Origin: Streptomyces sp. ISL-12
GTDB lineage: Bacteria > Actinomycetota > Actinomycetes > Streptomycetales > Streptomycetaceae
DNA length: 64,000 nt
Direction of reading: 5' to 3'
Assembly (NCBI RefSeq): GCF_018614415.1
Contig: NZ_JAGGOO010000016.1
Coordinates: 1 to 64,000 of the forward strand
Shown: piece after piece, positions 1 through 13,475 of the stretch
Position numbering within the stretch: the stretch's first letter is position 1
Layout of the letters: every line of letters starts with the position of its first letter
The notes under the pieces: model-generated
What the model saw: the letters and a program-made list of their open reading frames with translations, nothing else
Told to the model about the DNA's origin: nothing
Databases searched by the model: none
Made by a program: the position numbers and the translations under genes

Positions 1-2
1 TC

Positions 3-3000
3 ATCTACACCTCCGGCTCCACCGGCCTGCCCAAGGGCGTCGTCGTCACCCACCGCGCCATCGTCAACCGCCTCGCCTGGATGCAGGACACCTACCGGCT
101 CACCGCCGACGACCGGGTCCTGCAGAAGACGCCGTCCAGTTTCGACGTATCCGTGTGGGAGTTCTTCTGGCCGCTGCTCGAAGGCGCTGCGGTCGTCCTC
201 GCCCGGCCGGACGGCCACCGCGACCCGGCGTACCTGGCAGCCCTCGTCCGGGAACACCGGGTCACCACCATGCACTTCGTGCCGTCCATGCTGGAGGCGT
301 TCCTCCAGCACGACGCGGTCACCGGCGACCCCGCCTGGTCGGCGTCCCTGCGGCACGTCCTCAGCAGCGGCGAGGCCCTGCCGCCCGCCGCCGCCCGCCG
401 CTGGCTCACCCTGACCGGCGTCCCGCCGCACAACCTCTACGGCCCGACCGAGGCCGCCGTCGACGTCACCCACCACCCCTACGGCCCCGCCGACGACACG
501 GCAGCCTCCGTACCCCTCGGCCGCCCGGTCTGGAACACCGGTCTGCGCGTCCTCGACCCCTGCCTGCGCCCGGTCCCCGACGACGTGCCCGGCGAGCTGT
601 ACCTGACCGGAGTGCAGCTGGCCAGGGGCTACCACCGGCGCCCGGCGCTGACCGCCGAACGGTTCACCGCCGACCCGTACGGTCCGCCCGGCAGCCGCAT
701 GTACCGCACCGGCGACCTGGTGCGCCGCCGCGCCGACGGGGTGATCGAGTACCTGGGCCGCACCGACCGCCAGGTCAAACTGCGCGGCAACCGCGTCGAA
801 CCCGGCGAGATCGAGGCCGCGCTCACCGCCCTGCCCCAGGTCGCCCGGGCCGCCGTGACGGTACGGGACGGGGCCCTCGTCGCCTACGTCGTACCGTCCG
901 GCGGCGCGACGGCCGTCCCCGGTCCGTCCGCCCCGCGTGAGGCCCTCGGCCCGGCCGTCCCCGGTCCGTCCGGCGCCCCGGCCGTCCCCGAGCCGCCCGC
1001 CCCGCGTGACACCCTCGACCCGTCCACCCTGCGCGCCGCCCTCGCCGGCTCCCTGCCCGCCCCCATGGTCCCCGGCGCCTGGGTGGTCCTCGACGCCCTG
1101 CCCCTCACCCCCAGCGGCAAGCTCGACCGGGCCGCCCTGCCCGCCCCGCAGGCGGTACGGACGGCGCCCCGCGCCCCGCGCACCCCCCGCGAACGGCTGC
1201 TCACGGAGATCTTCGCCGCCGTCCTGAAACTGCCCGACGCCGGGCCCGACGACGACTTCTTCCTGCTGGGCGGCGACAGCATCAGCTCCATCGCCGTCGC
1301 CGGCCGCGCCCACCGCGCGGGCCTCGCCCTCGGCCCCGGCGACGTCTTCACACACCGCACCCCGGCCGCCCTCGCCGAGGCCGCGACGGACGTCCAGGAC
1401 ACCGGCACCGGGGCAACCGCCCTCGCCTTCGAGCTGACCGACGAGGAACGCGCCCGCGTCGAGCGGATCGCCCCCGGCCGCATCGAGGACGTGTGGCCGC
1501 TCGCCCCGCTCCAGGAGGGGCTGTTCTTCCACTCCACGTACGACGACAGCGCCCTGGACGTCTACACCGTCCACGAGTCGTTCGACCTCGCCGAGCGCGT
1601 GGACGCCGGCCGGCTGCGTGCCGCGGTCCGCGCGCTGCTGGCCCGCAACGCCGGCCTGCGCGCCGGGTTCACCAGCGAGGGACTGCGCCGGCCGGTGCAG
1701 TTCATCGTCCGGGACGCCCCCGTACCGCTGACCGAGGTCGACCTCTCCGGGCTGCCGCGCGACGCGCAGGACCGGCGGATGGAGGGCCTGCTGGAGGAGT
1801 CACGGGCCCGCCGCTTCGACCTCGGCAGCCCCCTCCTCTTCCGGATGCTGCTGATCCGGCTCGGTGCGGAGCGCGGCGACCGGCTCGTCGTCGGACGCCA
1901 CCTCATCCTCTGGGACGGCTGGTCCGCCTGGCTCTTCCTGGACCAGCTCTTCGCCCTCTACGAGAGCGGCGGCGACCCGGCGGGACTCGCCCGCCCCGGC
2001 TCCTACCGCGACTACCTGACCTGGCTGGAACGACAGGACGACACCGAGGCCACCCGCGCCTGGCGGGCCGCCCTCGACCGTTTCGACGAGCCCACGCTGC
2101 TGGCGCCCGCCGTCGCCGACCGCGGCCTGGCACCGGTCGTCCCGCGCCACCTCGACACCACCCTCGCCCCGGCCTCCGCCGAGCGGCTGCGCGGCTTCGC
2201 CCGCCGCCACGGCCTGACCGTCAACACGGTCCTCAACGCCGCCTGGGCCCTGGTCCTGGCCCGCGCCACCGGCCGCACCGACATCGCCTTCGGCACCACC
2301 GTCGCCGGACGTCCCAGCGAAGTCCCCGACGTCGAGAACGTCGTCGGCATGTTCCTCAACACCGTCCCCGCCCGCATCGCCCTCGACCCCCGCGAACCCG
2401 TCCTCGCCCTGCTGCGCCGCGTCCAGGGCGAACGGCTGGCGCTGATGCCGTACGAGTACCTCGGCCTCGGCGTCCTCCAGGCCGAGACCGGGCACCGGCG
2501 GCTGTTCGACACGCTGTTCGTGCTGCGCAACGCCGACACCGACGACCGGCTGGCGGAACTGCGTGCCCGGTACGGCGCCACCGCCGTCGCCAATGTGGAC
2601 GCCACCCACTACCCGGCCAACCTCGTCGTCACCCCCGGCGACCAGGTCCGCGTCACCCTCGCCCACCGCCCCGACGTCCTGGACGACACGGACGCCCGGA
2701 CCCTGCTGGACCGGTTCGTGCTGGCGGTGGACCGCCTGGTCGCCGACCCGGCGGTGCCCGTCGGCGCGCTGGACACCGTACTGCCCGCCGAGCGCTCCGC
2801 CGTCGCCCGCGCGGACGCCGGAAGCCGCCCGCCCGTACCGCACGAGACCGTGGCCGACCTGCTCGCCGCCCAGGCGGCCCGCACCCCGGACGCCACCGCC
2901 CTGGTCTGCGGCACCCGCACCGTCACGTACGCCGAGCTCGACGCCCGCTGCGACCGCCTGGCCCGCCTGTTGATCGCCCACGGGGCGGGCCCGGAACGGG

Positions 3001-6000
3001 TCGTCGCGCTGGGCCTGCCCCGCTCGATCGACACGGTGGTGGCGCTGTTCGCCGTCCTGCGCACCGGTGCCGCCTACCTCCCGCTGGAACTCGACCACCC
3101 CGCCGAGCGGCTCTCCCTGATGCTCGCCGACGCCCGCCCGCTGCTCCTGCTGACCACCCGGGCCGTCTCCCGCCGCCTCACCGCCGACACCCCGCGCCTC
3201 CTCCTGGACGACCCCGGCACGACGGCCGCCCTCGCGGCCCTGCCCGACGGCCCGCCGGACGTCACCTTCCGCCTGGACCACCCCGCGTACGTCATCTACA
3301 CCTCCGGCTCCACCGGCCGCCCCAAGGGCGTGGTCACCCCGTACGCGGGCCTCACCAACATGCTGCTCAACCACCGCGAGGAGATCTTCGCCCCCACGAT
3401 CGCCGCCGCCGGCGGACGACGGCTGCGCATCGCGCACACCGTGTCCTTCGCGTTCGACATGTCCTGGGAGGAACTCCTGTGGCTCGTCGAGGGCCACGAG
3501 GTGCACATCTGCGACGAGGAACTCCGGCGCGACGCCACCGCCCTGGTCGCCTACTGCGAGGAACACCGCGTCGACGTCGTCAACGTGACCCCCACCTACG
3601 CCCACCTGCTCATCGAGGAGGGCCTGCTGGAGGGGCACCGTCCGCCGCTGGTGCTGCTCGGCGGCGAGGCGGTCACCGAGACGGTGTGGAACACCCTGCG
3701 GGACACCGACGGCACCTACGGCTACAACCTGTACGGGCCCACCGAGTACACCATCAACACCCTCGGCGGCGGCACCCGCGACAGCGCCACCCCGACCGTC
3801 GGCCGCCCGATCCGCGCCACCCGCGCCCGCGTCCTCGACACCTGGCTGCGCCCCGTCCCCGACGGCGTGCCGGGCGAGCTGTACATCGCCGGCGCCGGCC
3901 TGGCCCGCGGCTACCTCGACCGGCCCGGCCTGACCGCCGGGCGGTTCGTCGCCGACCCGCACGGCGGCCCCGGCGAGCGCATGTACCGCACCGGCGACCT
4001 GGTCCGCCGCCGCCCCGACGGCAACCTGGACTTCCTCGGCCGCACCGACGACCAGGTCAAGATCCGCGGCCACCGCGTCGAACCCGGCGAGATCGAGACC
4101 GCCCTCACCCAGCACCCCGAGGTCTCCCAGGCCGCCGTCCTCGCCCGCGACGACACCACCGCCCCCGGCACCCGCCGCCTGGTCGGCTACGTCGTCCCCG
4201 CCGAACCGGACGCCGAGGCGCGGGAGTCGGCCGAGCGTGAGCAGATCGGCGAGTGGCGGGACATCTACAGCGCCGAGTACACCGAGATCGGCACGGCCGT
4301 GCACACCGAGGACTTCGCCGGCTGGGACAGCTCCTACGACGGCACCCCCATCCCCGTGGACCACATGCGCGAATGGCGCGAGGAGACGGTCCGCCGCGTC
4401 CGCGCCCTGCGCCCGCGCCGCGTCCTGGAGATCGGCGTCGGCTCCGGGCTGCTGCTGGCCCGGCTCGCCCCGCACACCGAGGCGTACTGGGCGACGGACT
4501 TCGCCGCCCCCGTCATCGGCAAGCTCGGCGCCGACCTCGCCGCCGACCCGGAACTGGCCCGCAAGGTCACCCTGCGCTGCCAGGCCGCCGACGTCACCGA
4601 CGGCCTCCCGGCCGGCTTCTTCGACACGGTCGTCATCAACTCCGTCGTCCAGTACTTCCCGAGCCTGGACCACCTGCACCGCGTCCTGCGGGGCGCGCTG
4701 GACCTGCTCGCCCCCGGCGGCGCCGTCTTCCTCGGCGACGTACGCGACCTGCGCCAGGCCCGCGTCTTCCAGACCGGCATCCAGAGCGCCCGCGCCGGAA
4801 CCGGCGCCGACCCCGACACCCTGCGCCGGGCCGTGGAGCGCGGACTCGCCCTGGAGAAGGAACTCCTCGTCGACCCGGACTGGTTCAGCACCCTCGGCAC
4901 CGGCGTCGAGTTGCGCGTCAAGGCCGGCCGCCACCACAACGAGCTGACCCGCTACCGCTACGACGTCGTCCTCCACGAGGGCACCGCCGAGACGACCCGG
5001 CTGGACACCGTCCCCGCCGTCGACTGGGCAGGGCCCGACGACCTCGCCGCCCGCCTCGACGGCACCGGGCCGCTGCGCGTGCGCCGCGTCCCGGACGCCC
5101 GCACCGCGGACGACCTCGCCGTCCAGCGGGCCATGGACGGTGACGTGACACCGGTGCCCGCCGCGACCGTGGACCCGGAGGACCTGCGCGCCCTGGGCAA
5201 GCGGCACGGCCACCATGTCCTGACCACCTGGTCGGACCGCCCCGGCCTGCTCGACGCCGTCTTCGTCCCCGGTGAACGCCCCCGCCGCACGACCGGCCTC
5301 CACCGCCCCCGCCCCGACCGAGGCTCCGCCCCGTACGCCAACACCCCCACCGCCACCCGGGGTCACGGCGCGCTCGTCCGGCGGCTCCGCGACGACCTCG
5401 GGCGGCGGCTGCCCGCCCACATGGTCCCGGCCGCCTTCGTCGTCCTGCCCCGGCTGCCGATGAACGCCAACGGCAAGCTCGACGCCCGAGCCCTGCCCGA
5501 CCTGGAGCCCGCCGTCGCCCTGACGGAGGGACGCGGCCCGCGCACCCCCGCCGAGGAGGTGCTGTGCCGGCTGTTCGCCGAGGTGCTCGCGCTGCCCCGG
5601 ACCGGCGCCGAGGACAACTTCTTCGACCTGGGCGGCCACTCCCTGCTCGCCACCCGGCTGATCAGCCGCGCCCGCACCGAACTGGGCGCGGAACTGGCGA
5701 TCCGGGACCTCTTCGAGGCACCGACCCCCGAGGTGCTGGCCCGGCGCGCGGACACCGGGCCCCGCTCAACCCGCCCCCCGCTGCGGCCCGTGGCCGCACG
5801 CCCCGCACGCGTCCCGCTGTCGGCGGCCCAGCGGCGGCTGTGGCTGGTGGAACGGCTCACCGGCACCGGCGCCGCCTACCACTTCCCGCTGGTGTTCCGG
5901 CTGCGCGGCGCCCTGGACGTGGACGCGCTGCGTGACGCGCTGCATGACGTGACCGCCCGGCACGAGGCCCTGCGCACCCGCTTCGCCGAGGAGGACGGCG

Positions 6001-9000
6001 AGCCCTACCAGTACGTCGTCCCGGCGGCGGAGGCCGAACCGGAGTTCCTCGTCACCGACGTGGACGAGGACGGGACGGCCGCGCGGATCACGGCGGCCCA
6101 GCGCCGCCCCTTCGACCTGTCCGCCGGGCTGCCGGTGCGGGCCGAGGTGCTGCGGCTGGCCGACGACGACCACGTGGTGGCGCTGGTGCTGCACCACATC
6201 ACCACCGACGAGTGGTCCGACCGGCCCTTCCTCACCGACCTCACCACCGCCTACGCCGCCCGCCGCGAGGGCCGGGCGCCCAGGTGGACGCCGTTGCCGG
6301 TCCAGTACGCCGACTACACCCTCTGGCAGGACACCCTCCTCGACCGGATCGGCCCCGGACAGCTCGCCCACTGGACCGACGCCCTGCGCGACCTGCCCGA
6401 GGAACTCGCCCTCCCGCTCGACCGCCCCCGGCCCGACGCACCCACCGGACGCGGCGGCAAGGTCCGCCTGGACCTGCCCCCCGCCACCGCCCGCGCCCTG
6501 CGCGACCTGTCCGCCGCCACCGGCACCAGCATGTTCATGCTGTTCCAGGCCGCCACCGCCACCCTCCTGCACCGGCACGGCGCCGGTGACGACATCCCCC
6601 TCGGCGCGCCCATCGCCGGCCGCACCGACGACGCCCTGAACGACCTCGTCGGGTTCTTCGTCAACACCCTCGTCCTGCGCACGGACCTCACCGGGCCCGA
6701 CCTGACGTTCCGTCAACTCCTCGGCAGGGTGCGGGAGTCGTCCCTGGCCGCGTTCGAGCACCAGGACCTCCCCTTCGACCACGTCGTCGAGGCCGTCAAC
6801 CCGCCCCGGGTGGCGGGCCGCAACCCGCTCTTCCAGGTCATGCTCGGCTACCACCACCGGCCCGACGGCGACCCGGACGTCCTGGGCCTGCCGACCGAGT
6901 GGTACGACATGGACACCGGCGCGGCCAAGTTCGACCTCCACTTCACCTTCGTGGACCACTCCGTGGACGAGACGGGCCGCGACCGCTTGGCGCTGCTCCT
7001 GGAGTACGCCCTCGACCGCTGCGACGAGGCGACGGCCGGCCGACTGGCCGGGCGCCTGGTCCGCCTCCTGGAGCAGATCGCGGCCGGACCGGACACCGCC
7101 GTACGGGACCTGGACCCGCTCACCGACGACGAGCGGGACCTCGTCCTCACCCGCTGGAACGACACCGCGCACGACACCCCGCCCACGACCCTGCCGGAAC
7201 TCTTCCGCGCCCAGGCGGCCCGCACCCCCGACGCCACCGCCCTGGTCTCGGGCACCGAGCGCCTGACGTACGCGGAACTGGACGCCCGCGTCGAGCGGGC
7301 GGCCCGGGTGCTCGCCGGCCGGGGCGTGGGACCCGAGCGCACGGTGGCGGTGGCCCTGCCGCGCTCCGTGGACCTGGTCGTCACCCTGCTGGCCGTGCAC
7401 CGCGCGGGCGGCGCCTACCTGCCGCTGGACCCCGACCAGCCGGCCGGGCGGACCGCGCTCGTCCTGGCGGAGGCCCGGCCCGTGTGCGTCGTGGACGCCG
7501 CGCTGCCCGACGGCGGCCCGGCCGGTGACCTGCCCACCGCCTACGATCCCGCCACCCCCGCGTACGTGATCTACACCTCCGGCTCCACCGGCCGCCCCAA
7601 GGGCGTGGTCGTCCCGCACCGGGGCATCGCCAACCGGCTGCTGTGGATGCAGGACACCTACGGCCTGACCGGCGAGGACCGGGTGCTCCAGAAGACCCCC
7701 GCCGGGTTCGACGTGTCGGCGTGGGAGTTCTTCTGGCCGCTGATCACCGGGGCCGCCCTGGTGCTCGCCGAGCCCGGCGGCCACCGGGACCCGGCCTACC
7801 TCGCCGCGCTGATCCGCGACCAGGGCGTCACCACCGCGCACTTCGTGCCGTCCATGCTCCAGGTGTTCCTGGAGGAGCCCGCCGCCGCCCGCTGCACCGG
7901 CCTGCGCCGGGTGCTGTGCAGCGGCGAGGCCCTCCCGGCCGCGGTGGCCGACCGCTTCCACCGGCTGCTGCCCGCCGCACTGCACAACCTGTACGGCCCC
8001 ACCGAGGCGTCCGTCGACGTCACCGCCACCGAGGTGGAGCCGGGCACCGCGCACGTGACCGTCGGACGCCCGGTGTGGAACACCCGGACCCACGTCCTGG
8101 ACGCCGCGCTGCGCCCCGTCCCCCCGGGCGTCCCGGGCGAGCTGTACCTGTCCGGAGTCCAGCTGGCCCGCGGCTACCTCGACCGCCCCGCCCTCACCGC
8201 CGAACGCTTCGTCGCCGACCCGTACGGCGCCCCCGGCACCCGCATGTACCGCACCGGCGACCTGGCACGCTGGACGGCCGACGGACGCCTCGACTTCCTC
8301 GGCCGCACCGACCACCAGGTCAAGATCCGGGGTGTGCGCGTGGAACCCGGCGAGACCGAGGCCGTCCTCGCCCGGCACACCACCGTCGGCCGCGCCGTGG
8401 TCGTCCCGCACGACCAGCGGCTCGTGGCCTACGTCGTTCCCGCCGCCGGACACACCGTCGACCCGGCGGAACTGCACCGCCACACGGCCGCCGCACTGCC
8501 CGCGCCGATGGTCCCCGCGGCCTTCGTGCCCCTGGACGCGCTGCCGCTGACCCCGAACGGCAAGCTCGACCGGCGCGCCCTGCCCGCCGTAGACCTCGCG
8601 GCGGGCGCCGGCGCCGGCGGCCGGGGCCGCGACCCCCGCGAGGAGATCCTCCGCGCCCTGTTCGCGGAGGTGCTCGGCGCCCCGGAGGTCGGTGTGGACG
8701 ACGACTTCTTCGCCCTCGGCGGCCACTCCCTCCTGGCGATGCGGCTGGCCGCCGCCGTCCGGGAGGCGTTCGGCACCGAGACGGCGCCGCGCACGGTGTT
8801 CGACGCGCCGACACCGTCCCGGCTGGCCGCCCGGCTGGACGCGGCCCGCGCCGCCACCCGGCCCGCCCTGACGGCGGGGCCGCGTCCGGCGCGGCTGCCG
8901 CTGTCGTCCGCGCAGCGCCGCCTGTGGGTCCTCTACCAGGTCGAGGGCCCCAGCCCCACGTACAACATCCCCACTGCCTGGCGACTCACCGGCACCCTGG

Positions 9001-12000
9001 ACGTCGACGCGCTGCGGGCCGCGGTACGGGACCTCGGCGCGCGCCACGAGACGCTGCGCACGGTCTTCCCCGACGAGGAGGGCCGCCCCCACCAGCGGGT
9101 CCTGGAACCGGACGAGGCGCACGTCCCGTTCGAGACCGAGGAGACCAGCGCCGAGCTGCTGCCCGGGCGGCTCGCCGAGGCCGGCGCGTACGGCTTCGCC
9201 CTCGACCGCGAACCGCCCCTGCGCGTCCACCTGTTCCGCACCGGCGAGCGCGAGTGGACCCTGCTGCACGTGCTGCACCACATCGCCGGTGACGAGTGGT
9301 CGCAGGCGCCGCTCAGCCGTGACCTGGCCCTCGCCTACGCGGCCCGCACCGCCGGGCGGTCCCCCGAGTGGACCCCGCTGCCGGTCCAGTACGCCGACTA
9401 CACCCGCTGGCAGAACACGTTGCTCGACCAGGTCGGCTCCGCACAACTCACCTACTGGAAACATGCCTTGAGCGGCCTCCCCGAGGAACTGCCGCTCCCC
9501 GTCGACCGGCCGCGTCCGCTGGAGGCGACCTACCGGGGAGGCGCGGCCGACCTCTCCCTCGACGCCGGTACGGCCGCCGGCCTGCGCCGGCTGGCCCGCG
9601 ACCACGGCGTCACCGTGTTCATGGTGCTCCAAGCCGCCGTCGCCACCCTGCTCACCCGGCTCGGCGCCGGCCACGACATCCCGGTCGGCAGCCCCGTCTC
9701 CGGCCGTACCGACGCGGCCCTGGACGACCTCGTCGGGTTCTTCCTCAACACGCTGGTCCTGCGCACCGACACCTCCGGCGACCCCGCCTTCCGTGAGCTG
9801 CTCGCCCGGGTGCGGGAGACCGACCTGGCCGCCTTCGACCACCAGGACGTGCCGTTCGAACGGATCGTGGAGGCGGTCAACCCGGCCCGGTCCCTCGCCC
9901 GGCACCCCCTGTTCCAGGTGATGGTGGTGTACCTGCCCGCCGGGGACGACACCCCGGGCCTGCCCGGACTGCGGGCCGCCCGGGACGACGTGGCGACGCC
10001 GACCGCCAAGTTCGACCTCTCCTTCGACTTCGTGGATCGCGCCGACGGGACCGGCGTGGACGGGGTGCTGGAGTACAGCGCCGACCTGTTCGACCGGACG
10101 ACCGCCGAGTCCTTCGCGGCGCGTCTGCGGCGCGTCCTGCGGGCCGTTACCGCCGACCCGGATCTGCGGCTCGGCGCGATCGACATCCTCGCCCCGGACG
10201 AACGGCGCCGCCTCACCGCCGGCTGGCACGCCAGGCCGCTCCTCGCCGCCCCCACCACCGTGCCCGCGCTCTTCGAGGAGCGGGTACGCGCCTGCCCGGA
10301 CCGGCCCGCCGCGGCCTCCGACGGCATCGAGCTGACCTTCGCCGAACTCAACGCGGAGGCCAACCGCCTGGCGCGGGTCCTGGTCGCGCACGGCGCCGGA
10401 CCCGAGCGCCTGGTCGCCCTCGCCCTGCCGCGCACCGCCCGCTTCCTGGCCGCCCTCCTCGCCGTGCACAAGGCCGGCGCCGCCTGTCTGCCGCTGGACC
10501 CGGACGCCCCGGCCGACCGCACCACCGGCATCCTCGCCGACGCCCGCCCGGTACTGACCCTGACGACGACCACCGCCGCCGCGCCCGGTGAACTCCCCGG
10601 CACCCTGCGGCTGGACGACCCGGCGACGGCCGCCCGGATCGCCGCCCACGACCCGGCCGACCTCACGGACGCCGACCGCACCGCCCCGCTGACGCCCCGC
10701 CACCCGGCGTACGTCGTCCACACCTCCGGCTCCACCGGCCGTCCCAAGGGCGTCGTCGTCACCCACGAGTCCCTCGGCCACCTCTTCCACAGCCACCGCG
10801 AGACCCTCTACGCCCCGGCCGTCGAGGCCGCCGGGCGGCGCCATCTGCGGGCGGGGCACGCCTGGTCGTTCTCCTTCGACGCGTCCTGGCAGCCCCAGCT
10901 CTGGCTGCTGGACGGGCACTGCGTGCACATCGTCTCCGACGAGGTGCGGCGCGATCCCGAACTCCTCGCCGCCGCCGTCGTACGCCACCGCTTCGACTTC
11001 CTGGAGGTCACCCCGTCCCTGCTGGCCCAGATGGCCGACAGCGGCCTGCCGCTGGACGCCGACGGCCCGCTCGCCGCGGTCGGCGTGGGCGGCGAGGCCG
11101 TACCGCTCGCCCTCTGGCGGCGCCTGGCCGGCCCGCGCGGCCCCGAGGCGTACAACCTGTACGGGCCCACCGAGTCCACCGTCGACGCCCTGGTGGCCCG
11201 GGTGCGGGACAGCGAACGCCCGCTGGTGGGACGGCCGGTGGCCGGCACCCGCGCCCATGTACTGGACGAGCGGCTGCGACCGGTGCCGCCGGGCGTGACC
11301 GGCGAGCTGTACCTGTCCGGTGGCGGCCTCGCCCGCGGCTACCTGAACGCCCCCGCGCTGACCGCCGAGCGGTTCGTCGCCGACCCGTTCGGCACCCCGG
11401 GCACCCGCATGTACCGCACCGGCGACCTGGCCCGCTGGACGGCCGGCGGACGGCTGGACTTTCTCGGCCGGGCCGACGACCAGCTCAAGATCCGCGGCTT
11501 CCGTATCGAGCCCGCCGAGATCGAGTCCGCCCTCACCCACCACCCGGCCGTCATGGAGGCACTCGTGACGGCACGCCAGGACGGTCCGCGCACCCTGCTG
11601 GTCGCCTACGTGGTGTCCACGGCCGCCCCGGCGGAACTGCGCGCCCACGTCGCGGCCCGGCTGCCGGACCACATGGTGCCGGCCGCCGTCGTGCCGCTGG
11701 AGCGCTTCCCGCGCCTGGCCAACGGCAAGCTGGACCGGACCGCGCTGCCCGCCCCCGACTTCACCGCCCTCTCCGGCGGACGGGCCCCCCGTACTCCCCG
11801 GGAGGAGGCCCTGTGCGCGGTCTACGCCGATGTCCTGGGGCTCGAACGGGTCGGCGCGGACGACGACTTCTTCGCCCTCGGCGGCGACAGCATCGTCGCC
11901 ATGCGCCTGGTCGGCCTGGCCCGCTCCGCGGGCGTACGGATCACCCCGCGCCTCGTCTTCCGGCACCGCACCCCGGCCGCGCTGGCCGCCGTCGCCGAGC

Positions 12001-13475
12001 AGACCGCCCCGGCCGCCTCCCGCCCCGAGGACGACGGCACCGGCACCGTGCCGCTCACCCCGGTCATGCACTGGCTGCGCGAACTCGGCGGCCCGTTCGC
12101 CACGTACCACCAGTCGGCGCTGGTCCGCACCCCCGCCGACCTGGACCTGCCCGGCCTGACCGCCGTCCTCCAGGCGCTCGCCGACCGGCACGACATGCTG
12201 CGCGCCACACTGGTGCGGCCCCACCCCCGCGACGACTGGGCGCTGCACGTCCCGCCCGCGGGCTCCGTCGACGCCGCCCGGTGGATCGAACAGGTCGACG
12301 CCCGCGGCCTCGACGCCACCGCGCTGGCCGGTGCCGTACGGGAGCACGCGCACACCGCCCGGGCCGGGCTGGACCCGGACGCGGGGGACATGGTGCGGGC
12401 CGTGTGGTTCGACGCGGGCGGCGACGCACCGGGACGGCTGCTGCTGGCGGCCCATCACCTGGTGGTGGACGGCGTGTCCTGGCGGGTGCTGCTGCCGGAC
12501 CTGGCGGCGGCCTGGCAGGACGTCCGCGCGGGGCGCCCCGCCCGCCTCGACCCCGTGGAGACGTCCTTCGCCCGCTGGTCCCGGCTCCTCACCGACCTGG
12601 CCCGCGACCCCGCCCGCGAGGCGGAACTGCCGGTGTGGACCTCCATCCTGGACGGCGGCACGGAACCCTTCCCGCTCACCCGGGCACCCGACCCCGACCG
12701 CGACACCACCGCCACCCGCCGCGAGGTCGTCCTGCGGCTGCCCGCCGAGCGCACCGGCCCCCTGCTGTCCACCGTCCCCGCGGCCTTCGGCGCCGGTGTC
12801 AACGACGTACTGCTGGCCGCCCTCGCCCTCGCCTTCGCCGACTGGCGCCACCGGCGCGGCGGCCACGACCGGACCGTCCTGGTCGACCTGGAAGGCCACG
12901 GCCGGGAGGCGGAACTCGCCGGGGACGGCGTCGACCTCTCCCGGACCGTGGGCTGGTTCACCAGCGTCTTCCCCGTCCGCCTGGACGCCGGGCCGGGCGA
13001 CCTCGCCGACGCCTTCACGGGCGGCCCCGCCGCGGCCGACACCGTACGGCGGATCCGCGCGCACCTCGCGTCGCTGCCCGCGAACGGCGTCGGCTACGGG
13101 CTGCTGCGCCACCTGGACCCGCGCGCACGCGAGATCCTCGCGGCCCGCGAACCGGCCCGCGTCGAGTTCAACTACCTCGGCCGGTTCGGGCTGCCGGAGG
13201 CCACCGACTGGTCGTACGCGCCCGAGGAGGACGCGGCCGACATCGGCCCCGAGCCCGCGATGCGGCAGGGCCACGCACTGGAGATCAACGTGGTGACCGA
13301 GGACCGCCCGGACGGCCCCGTGCTCTCCGCCCACTGGGCGTACCTGGAAGGGCTGCTGCCGCGCGAGGCGGTCCAGGACCTGGCCCGGACCTGGTTCCGG
13401 GCCCTGGACGGCCTGCTCGCGTGGGCGGACGACAACCCGCGCACACCCGAGAACCGAGGAGGCAAAACCCGATGA
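3..13475 (+). CDS. Nonribosomal peptide synthetase, 5'-truncated by window edge; four adenylation domains, probable hydroxamate siderophore
   Basis: The frame is open from the first bases, which already encode the A3 core motif YTSGSTG, so the true start lies to the left. Order by position: A1 to about 1150, T1 (GGDS at 1269-1280), C2 about 1480-2800, A2 about 2830-5490 with an embedded SAM N-methyltransferase about 4230-5110 (EIGVGSG motif), T2 (GGHS, about 5630), C3 about 5800-7130, A3 about 7180-8600, T3 (GGHS), C4 about 8880-10220, A4 about 10260-11750, T4 (GGDS, about 11880), epimerase about 12040-13430 (HHLVVDG). Specificity residues read by alignment to GrsA: A1 DVWHLSLV and A3 DVWHLSLV (serine type), A2 DMENLGLI (the code known for N5-hydroxyornithine in coelichelin-type synthetases), A4 DAQEGGLV (not recognised). 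The second C domain reads HLILWDG where HHxxxDG is expected; C3 and C4 read HHITTDE and HHIAGDE. No thioesterase follows the terminal epimerase. The next gene is MbtH, then an iron-regulated siderophore-binding protein, so a siderophore product is inferred. Confidence 0.96.
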   Translation: MYTSGSTGLPKGVVVTHRAIVNRLAWMQDTYRLTADDRVLQKTPSSFDVSVWEFFWPLLEGAAVVLARPDGHRDPAYLAALVREHRVTTMHFVPSMLEAFLQHDAVTGDPAWSASLRHVLSSGEALPPAAARRWLTLTGVPPHNLYGPTEAAVDVTHHPYGPADDTAASVPLGRPVWNTGLRVLDPCLRPVPDDVPGELYLTGVQLARGYHRRPALTAERFTADPYGPPGSRMYRTGDLVRRRADGVIEYLGRTDRQVKLRGNRVEPGEIEAALTALPQVARAAVTVRDGALVAYVVPSGGATAVPGPSAPREALGPAVPGPSGAPAVPEPPAPRDTLDPSTLRAALAGSLPAPMVPGAWVVLDALPLTPSGKLDRAALPAPQAVRTAPRAPRTPRERLLTEIFAAVLKLPDAGPDDDFFLLGGDSISSIAVAGRAHRAGLALGPGDVFTHRTPAALAEAATDVQDTGTGATALAFELTDEERARVERIAPGRIEDVWPLAPLQEGLFFHSTYDDSALDVYTVHESFDLAERVDAGRLRAAVRALLARNAGLRAGFTSEGLRRPVQFIVRDAPVPLTEVDLSGLPRDAQDRRMEGLLEESRARRFDLGSPLLFRMLLIRLGAERGDRLVVGRHLILWDGWSAWLFLDQLFALYESGGDPAGLARPGSYRDYLTWLERQDDTEATRAWRAALDRFDEPTLLAPAVADRGLAPVVPRHLDTTLAPASAERLRGFARRHGLTVNTVLNAAWALVLARATGRTDIAFGTTVAGRPSEVPDVENVVGMFLNTVPARIALDPREPVLALLRRVQGERLALMPYEYLGLGVLQAETGHRRLFDTLFVLRNADTDDRLAELRARYGATAVANVDATHYPANLVVTPGDQVRVTLAHRPDVLDDTDARTLLDRFVLAVDRLVADPAVPVGALDTVLPAERSAVARADAGSRPPVPHETVADLLAAQAARTPDATALVCGTRTVTYAELDARCDRLARLLIAHGAGPERVVALGLPRSIDTVVALFAVLRTGAAYLPLELDHPAERLSLMLADARPLLLLTTRAVSRRLTADTPRLLLDDPGTTAALAALPDGPPDVTFRLDHPAYVIYTSGSTGRPKGVVTPYAGLTNMLLNHREEIFAPTIAAAGGRRLRIAHTVSFAFDMSWEELLWLVEGHEVHICDEELRRDATALVAYCEEHRVDVVNVTPTYAHLLIEEGLLEGHRPPLVLLGGEAVTETVWNTLRDTDGTYGYNLYGPTEYTINTLGGGTRDSATPTVGRPIRATRARVLDTWLRPVPDGVPGELYIAGAGLARGYLDRPGLTAGRFVADPHGGPGERMYRTGDLVRRRPDGNLDFLGRTDDQVKIRGHRVEPGEIETALTQHPEVSQAAVLARDDTTAPGTRRLVGYVVPAEPDAEARESAEREQIGEWRDIYSAEYTEIGTAVHTEDFAGWDSSYDGTPIPVDHMREWREETVRRVRALRPRRVLEIGVGSGLLLARLAPHTEAYWATDFAAPVIGKLGADLAADPELARKVTLRCQAADVTDGLPAGFFDTVVINSVVQYFPSLDHLHRVLRGALDLLAPGGAVFLGDVRDLRQARVFQTGIQSARAGTGADPDTLRRAVERGLALEKELLVDPDWFSTLGTGVELRVKAGRHHNELTRYRYDVVLHEGTAETTRLDTVPAVDWAGPDDLAARLDGTGPLRVRRVPDARTADDLAVQRAMDGDVTPVPAATVDPEDLRALGKRHGHHVLTTWSDRPGLLDAVFVPGERPRRTTGLHRPRPDRGSAPYANTPTATRGHGALVRRLRDDLGRRLPAHMVPAAFVVLPRLPMNANGKLDARALPDLEPAVALTEGRGPRTPAEEVLCRLFAEVLALPRTGAEDNFFDLGGHSLLATRLISRARTELGAELAIRDLFEAPTPEVLARRADTGPRSTRPPLRPVAARPARVPLSAAQRRLWLVERLTGTGAAYHFPLVFRLRGALDVDALRDALHDVTARHEALRTRFAEEDGEPYQYVVPAAEAEPEFLVTDVDEDGTAARITAAQRRPFDLSAGLPVRAEVLRLADDDHVVALVLHHITTDEWSDRPFLTDLTTAYAARREGRAPRWTPLPVQYADYTLWQDTLLDRIGPGQLAHWTDALRDLPEELALPLDRPRPDAPTGRGGKVRLDLPPATARALRDLSAATGTSMFMLFQAATATLLHRHGAGDDIPLGAPIAGRTDDALNDLVGFFVNTLVLRTDLTGPDLTFRQLLGRVRESSLAAFEHQDLPFDHVVEAVNPPRVAGRNPLFQVMLGYHHRPDGDPDVLGLPTEWYDMDTGAAKFDLHFTFVDHSVDETGRDRLALLLEYALDRCDEATAGRLAGRLVRLLEQIAAGPDTAVRDLDPLTDDERDLVLTRWNDTAHDTPPTTLPELFRAQAARTPDATALVSGTERLTYAELDARVERAARVLAGRGVGPERTVAVALPRSVDLVVTLLAVHRAGGAYLPLDPDQPAGRTALVLAEARPVCVVDAALPDGGPAGDLPTAYDPATPAYVIYTSGSTGRPKGVVVPHRGIANRLLWMQDTYGLTGEDRVLQKTPAGFDVSAWEFFWPLITGAALVLAEPGGHRDPAYLAALIRDQGVTTAHFVPSMLQVFLEEPAAARCTGLRRVLCSGEALPAAVADRFHRLLPAALHNLYGPTEASVDVTATEVEPGTAHVTVGRPVWNTRTHVLDAALRPVPPGVPGELYLSGVQLARGYLDRPALTAERFVADPYGAPGTRMYRTGDLARWTADGRLDFLGRTDHQVKIRGVRVEPGETEAVLARHTTVGRAVVVPHDQRLVAYVVPAAGHTVDPAELHRHTAAALPAPMVPAAFVPLDALPLTPNGKLDRRALPAVDLAAGAGAGGRGRDPREEILRALFAEVLGAPEVGVDDDFFALGGHSLLAMRLAAAVREAFGTETAPRTVFDAPTPSRLAARLDAARAATRPALTAGPRPARLPLSSAQRRLWVLYQVEGPSPTYNIPTAWRLTGTLDVDALRAAVRDLGARHETLRTVFPDEEGRPHQRVLEPDEAHVPFETEETSAELLPGRLAEAGAYGFALDREPPLRVHLFRTGEREWTLLHVLHHIAGDEWSQAPLSRDLALAYAARTAGRSPEWTPLPVQYADYTRWQNTLLDQVGSAQLTYWKHALSGLPEELPLPVDRPRPLEATYRGGAADLSLDAGTAAGLRRLARDHGVTVFMVLQAAVATLLTRLGAGHDIPVGSPVSGRTDAALDDLVGFFLNTLVLRTDTSGDPAFRELLARVRETDLAAFDHQDVPFERIVEAVNPARSLARHPLFQVMVVYLPAGDDTPGLPGLRAARDDVATPTAKFDLSFDFVDRADGTGVDGVLEYSADLFDRTTAESFAARLRRVLRAVTADPDLRLGAIDILAPDERRRLTAGWHARPLLAAPTTVPALFEERVRACPDRPAAASDGIELTFAELNAEANRLARVLVAHGAGPERLVALALPRTARFLAALLAVHKAGAACLPLDPDAPADRTTGILADARPVLTLTTTTAAAPGELPGTLRLDDPATAARIAAHDPADLTDADRTAPLTPRHPAYVVHTSGSTGRPKGVVVTHESLGHLFHSHRETLYAPAVEAAGRRHLRAGHAWSFSFDASWQPQLWLLDGHCVHIVSDEVRRDPELLAAAVVRHRFDFLEVTPSLLAQMADSGLPLDADGPLAAVGVGGEAVPLALWRRLAGPRGPEAYNLYGPTESTVDALVARVRDSERPLVGRPVAGTRAHVLDERLRPVPPGVTGELYLSGGGLARGYLNAPALTAERFVADPFGTPGTRMYRTGDLARWTAGGRLDFLGRADDQLKIRGFRIEPAEIESALTHHPAVMEALVTARQDGPRTLLVAYVVSTAAPAELRAHVAARLPDHMVPAAVVPLERFPRLANGKLDRTALPAPDFTALSGGRAPRTPREEALCAVYADVLGLERVGADDDFFALGGDSIVAMRLVGLARSAGVRITPRLVFRHRTPAALAAVAEQTAPAASRPEDDGTGTVPLTPVMHWLRELGGPFATYHQSALVRTPADLDLPGLTAVLQALADRHDMLRATLVRPHPRDDWALHVPPAGSVDAARWIEQVDARGLDATALAGAVREHAHTARAGLDPDAGDMVRAVWFDAGGDAPGRLLLAAHHLVVDGVSWRVLLPDLAAAWQDVRAGRPARLDPVETSFARWSRLLTDLARDPAREAELPVWTSILDGGTEPFPLTRAPDPDRDTTATRREVVLRLPAERTGPLLSTVPAAFGAGVNDVLLAALALAFADWRHRRGGHDRTVLVDLEGHGREAELAGDGVDLSRTVGWFTSVFPVRLDAGPGDLADAFTGGPAAADTVRRIRAHLASLPANGVGYGLLRHLDPRAREILAAREPARVEFNYLGRFGLPEATDWSYAPEEDAADIGPEPAMRQGHALEINVVTEDRPDGPVLSAHWAYLEGLLPREAVQDLARTWFRALDGLLAWADDNPRTPENRGGKTR

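Noticed and set aside
1800..5639. A 1279-codon minus-strand open frame opposite the second NRPS module
   Set aside because: Same reason: composition bias opposite a real gene; no domain pattern.
12040..13430. Last NRPS domain read as an ordinary condensation domain
   Set aside because: The motif [13 protein letters not shown], the GGDS carrier before it, and VDLEGHGRE plus [10 protein letters not shown] are the epimerase pattern, and no module follows.
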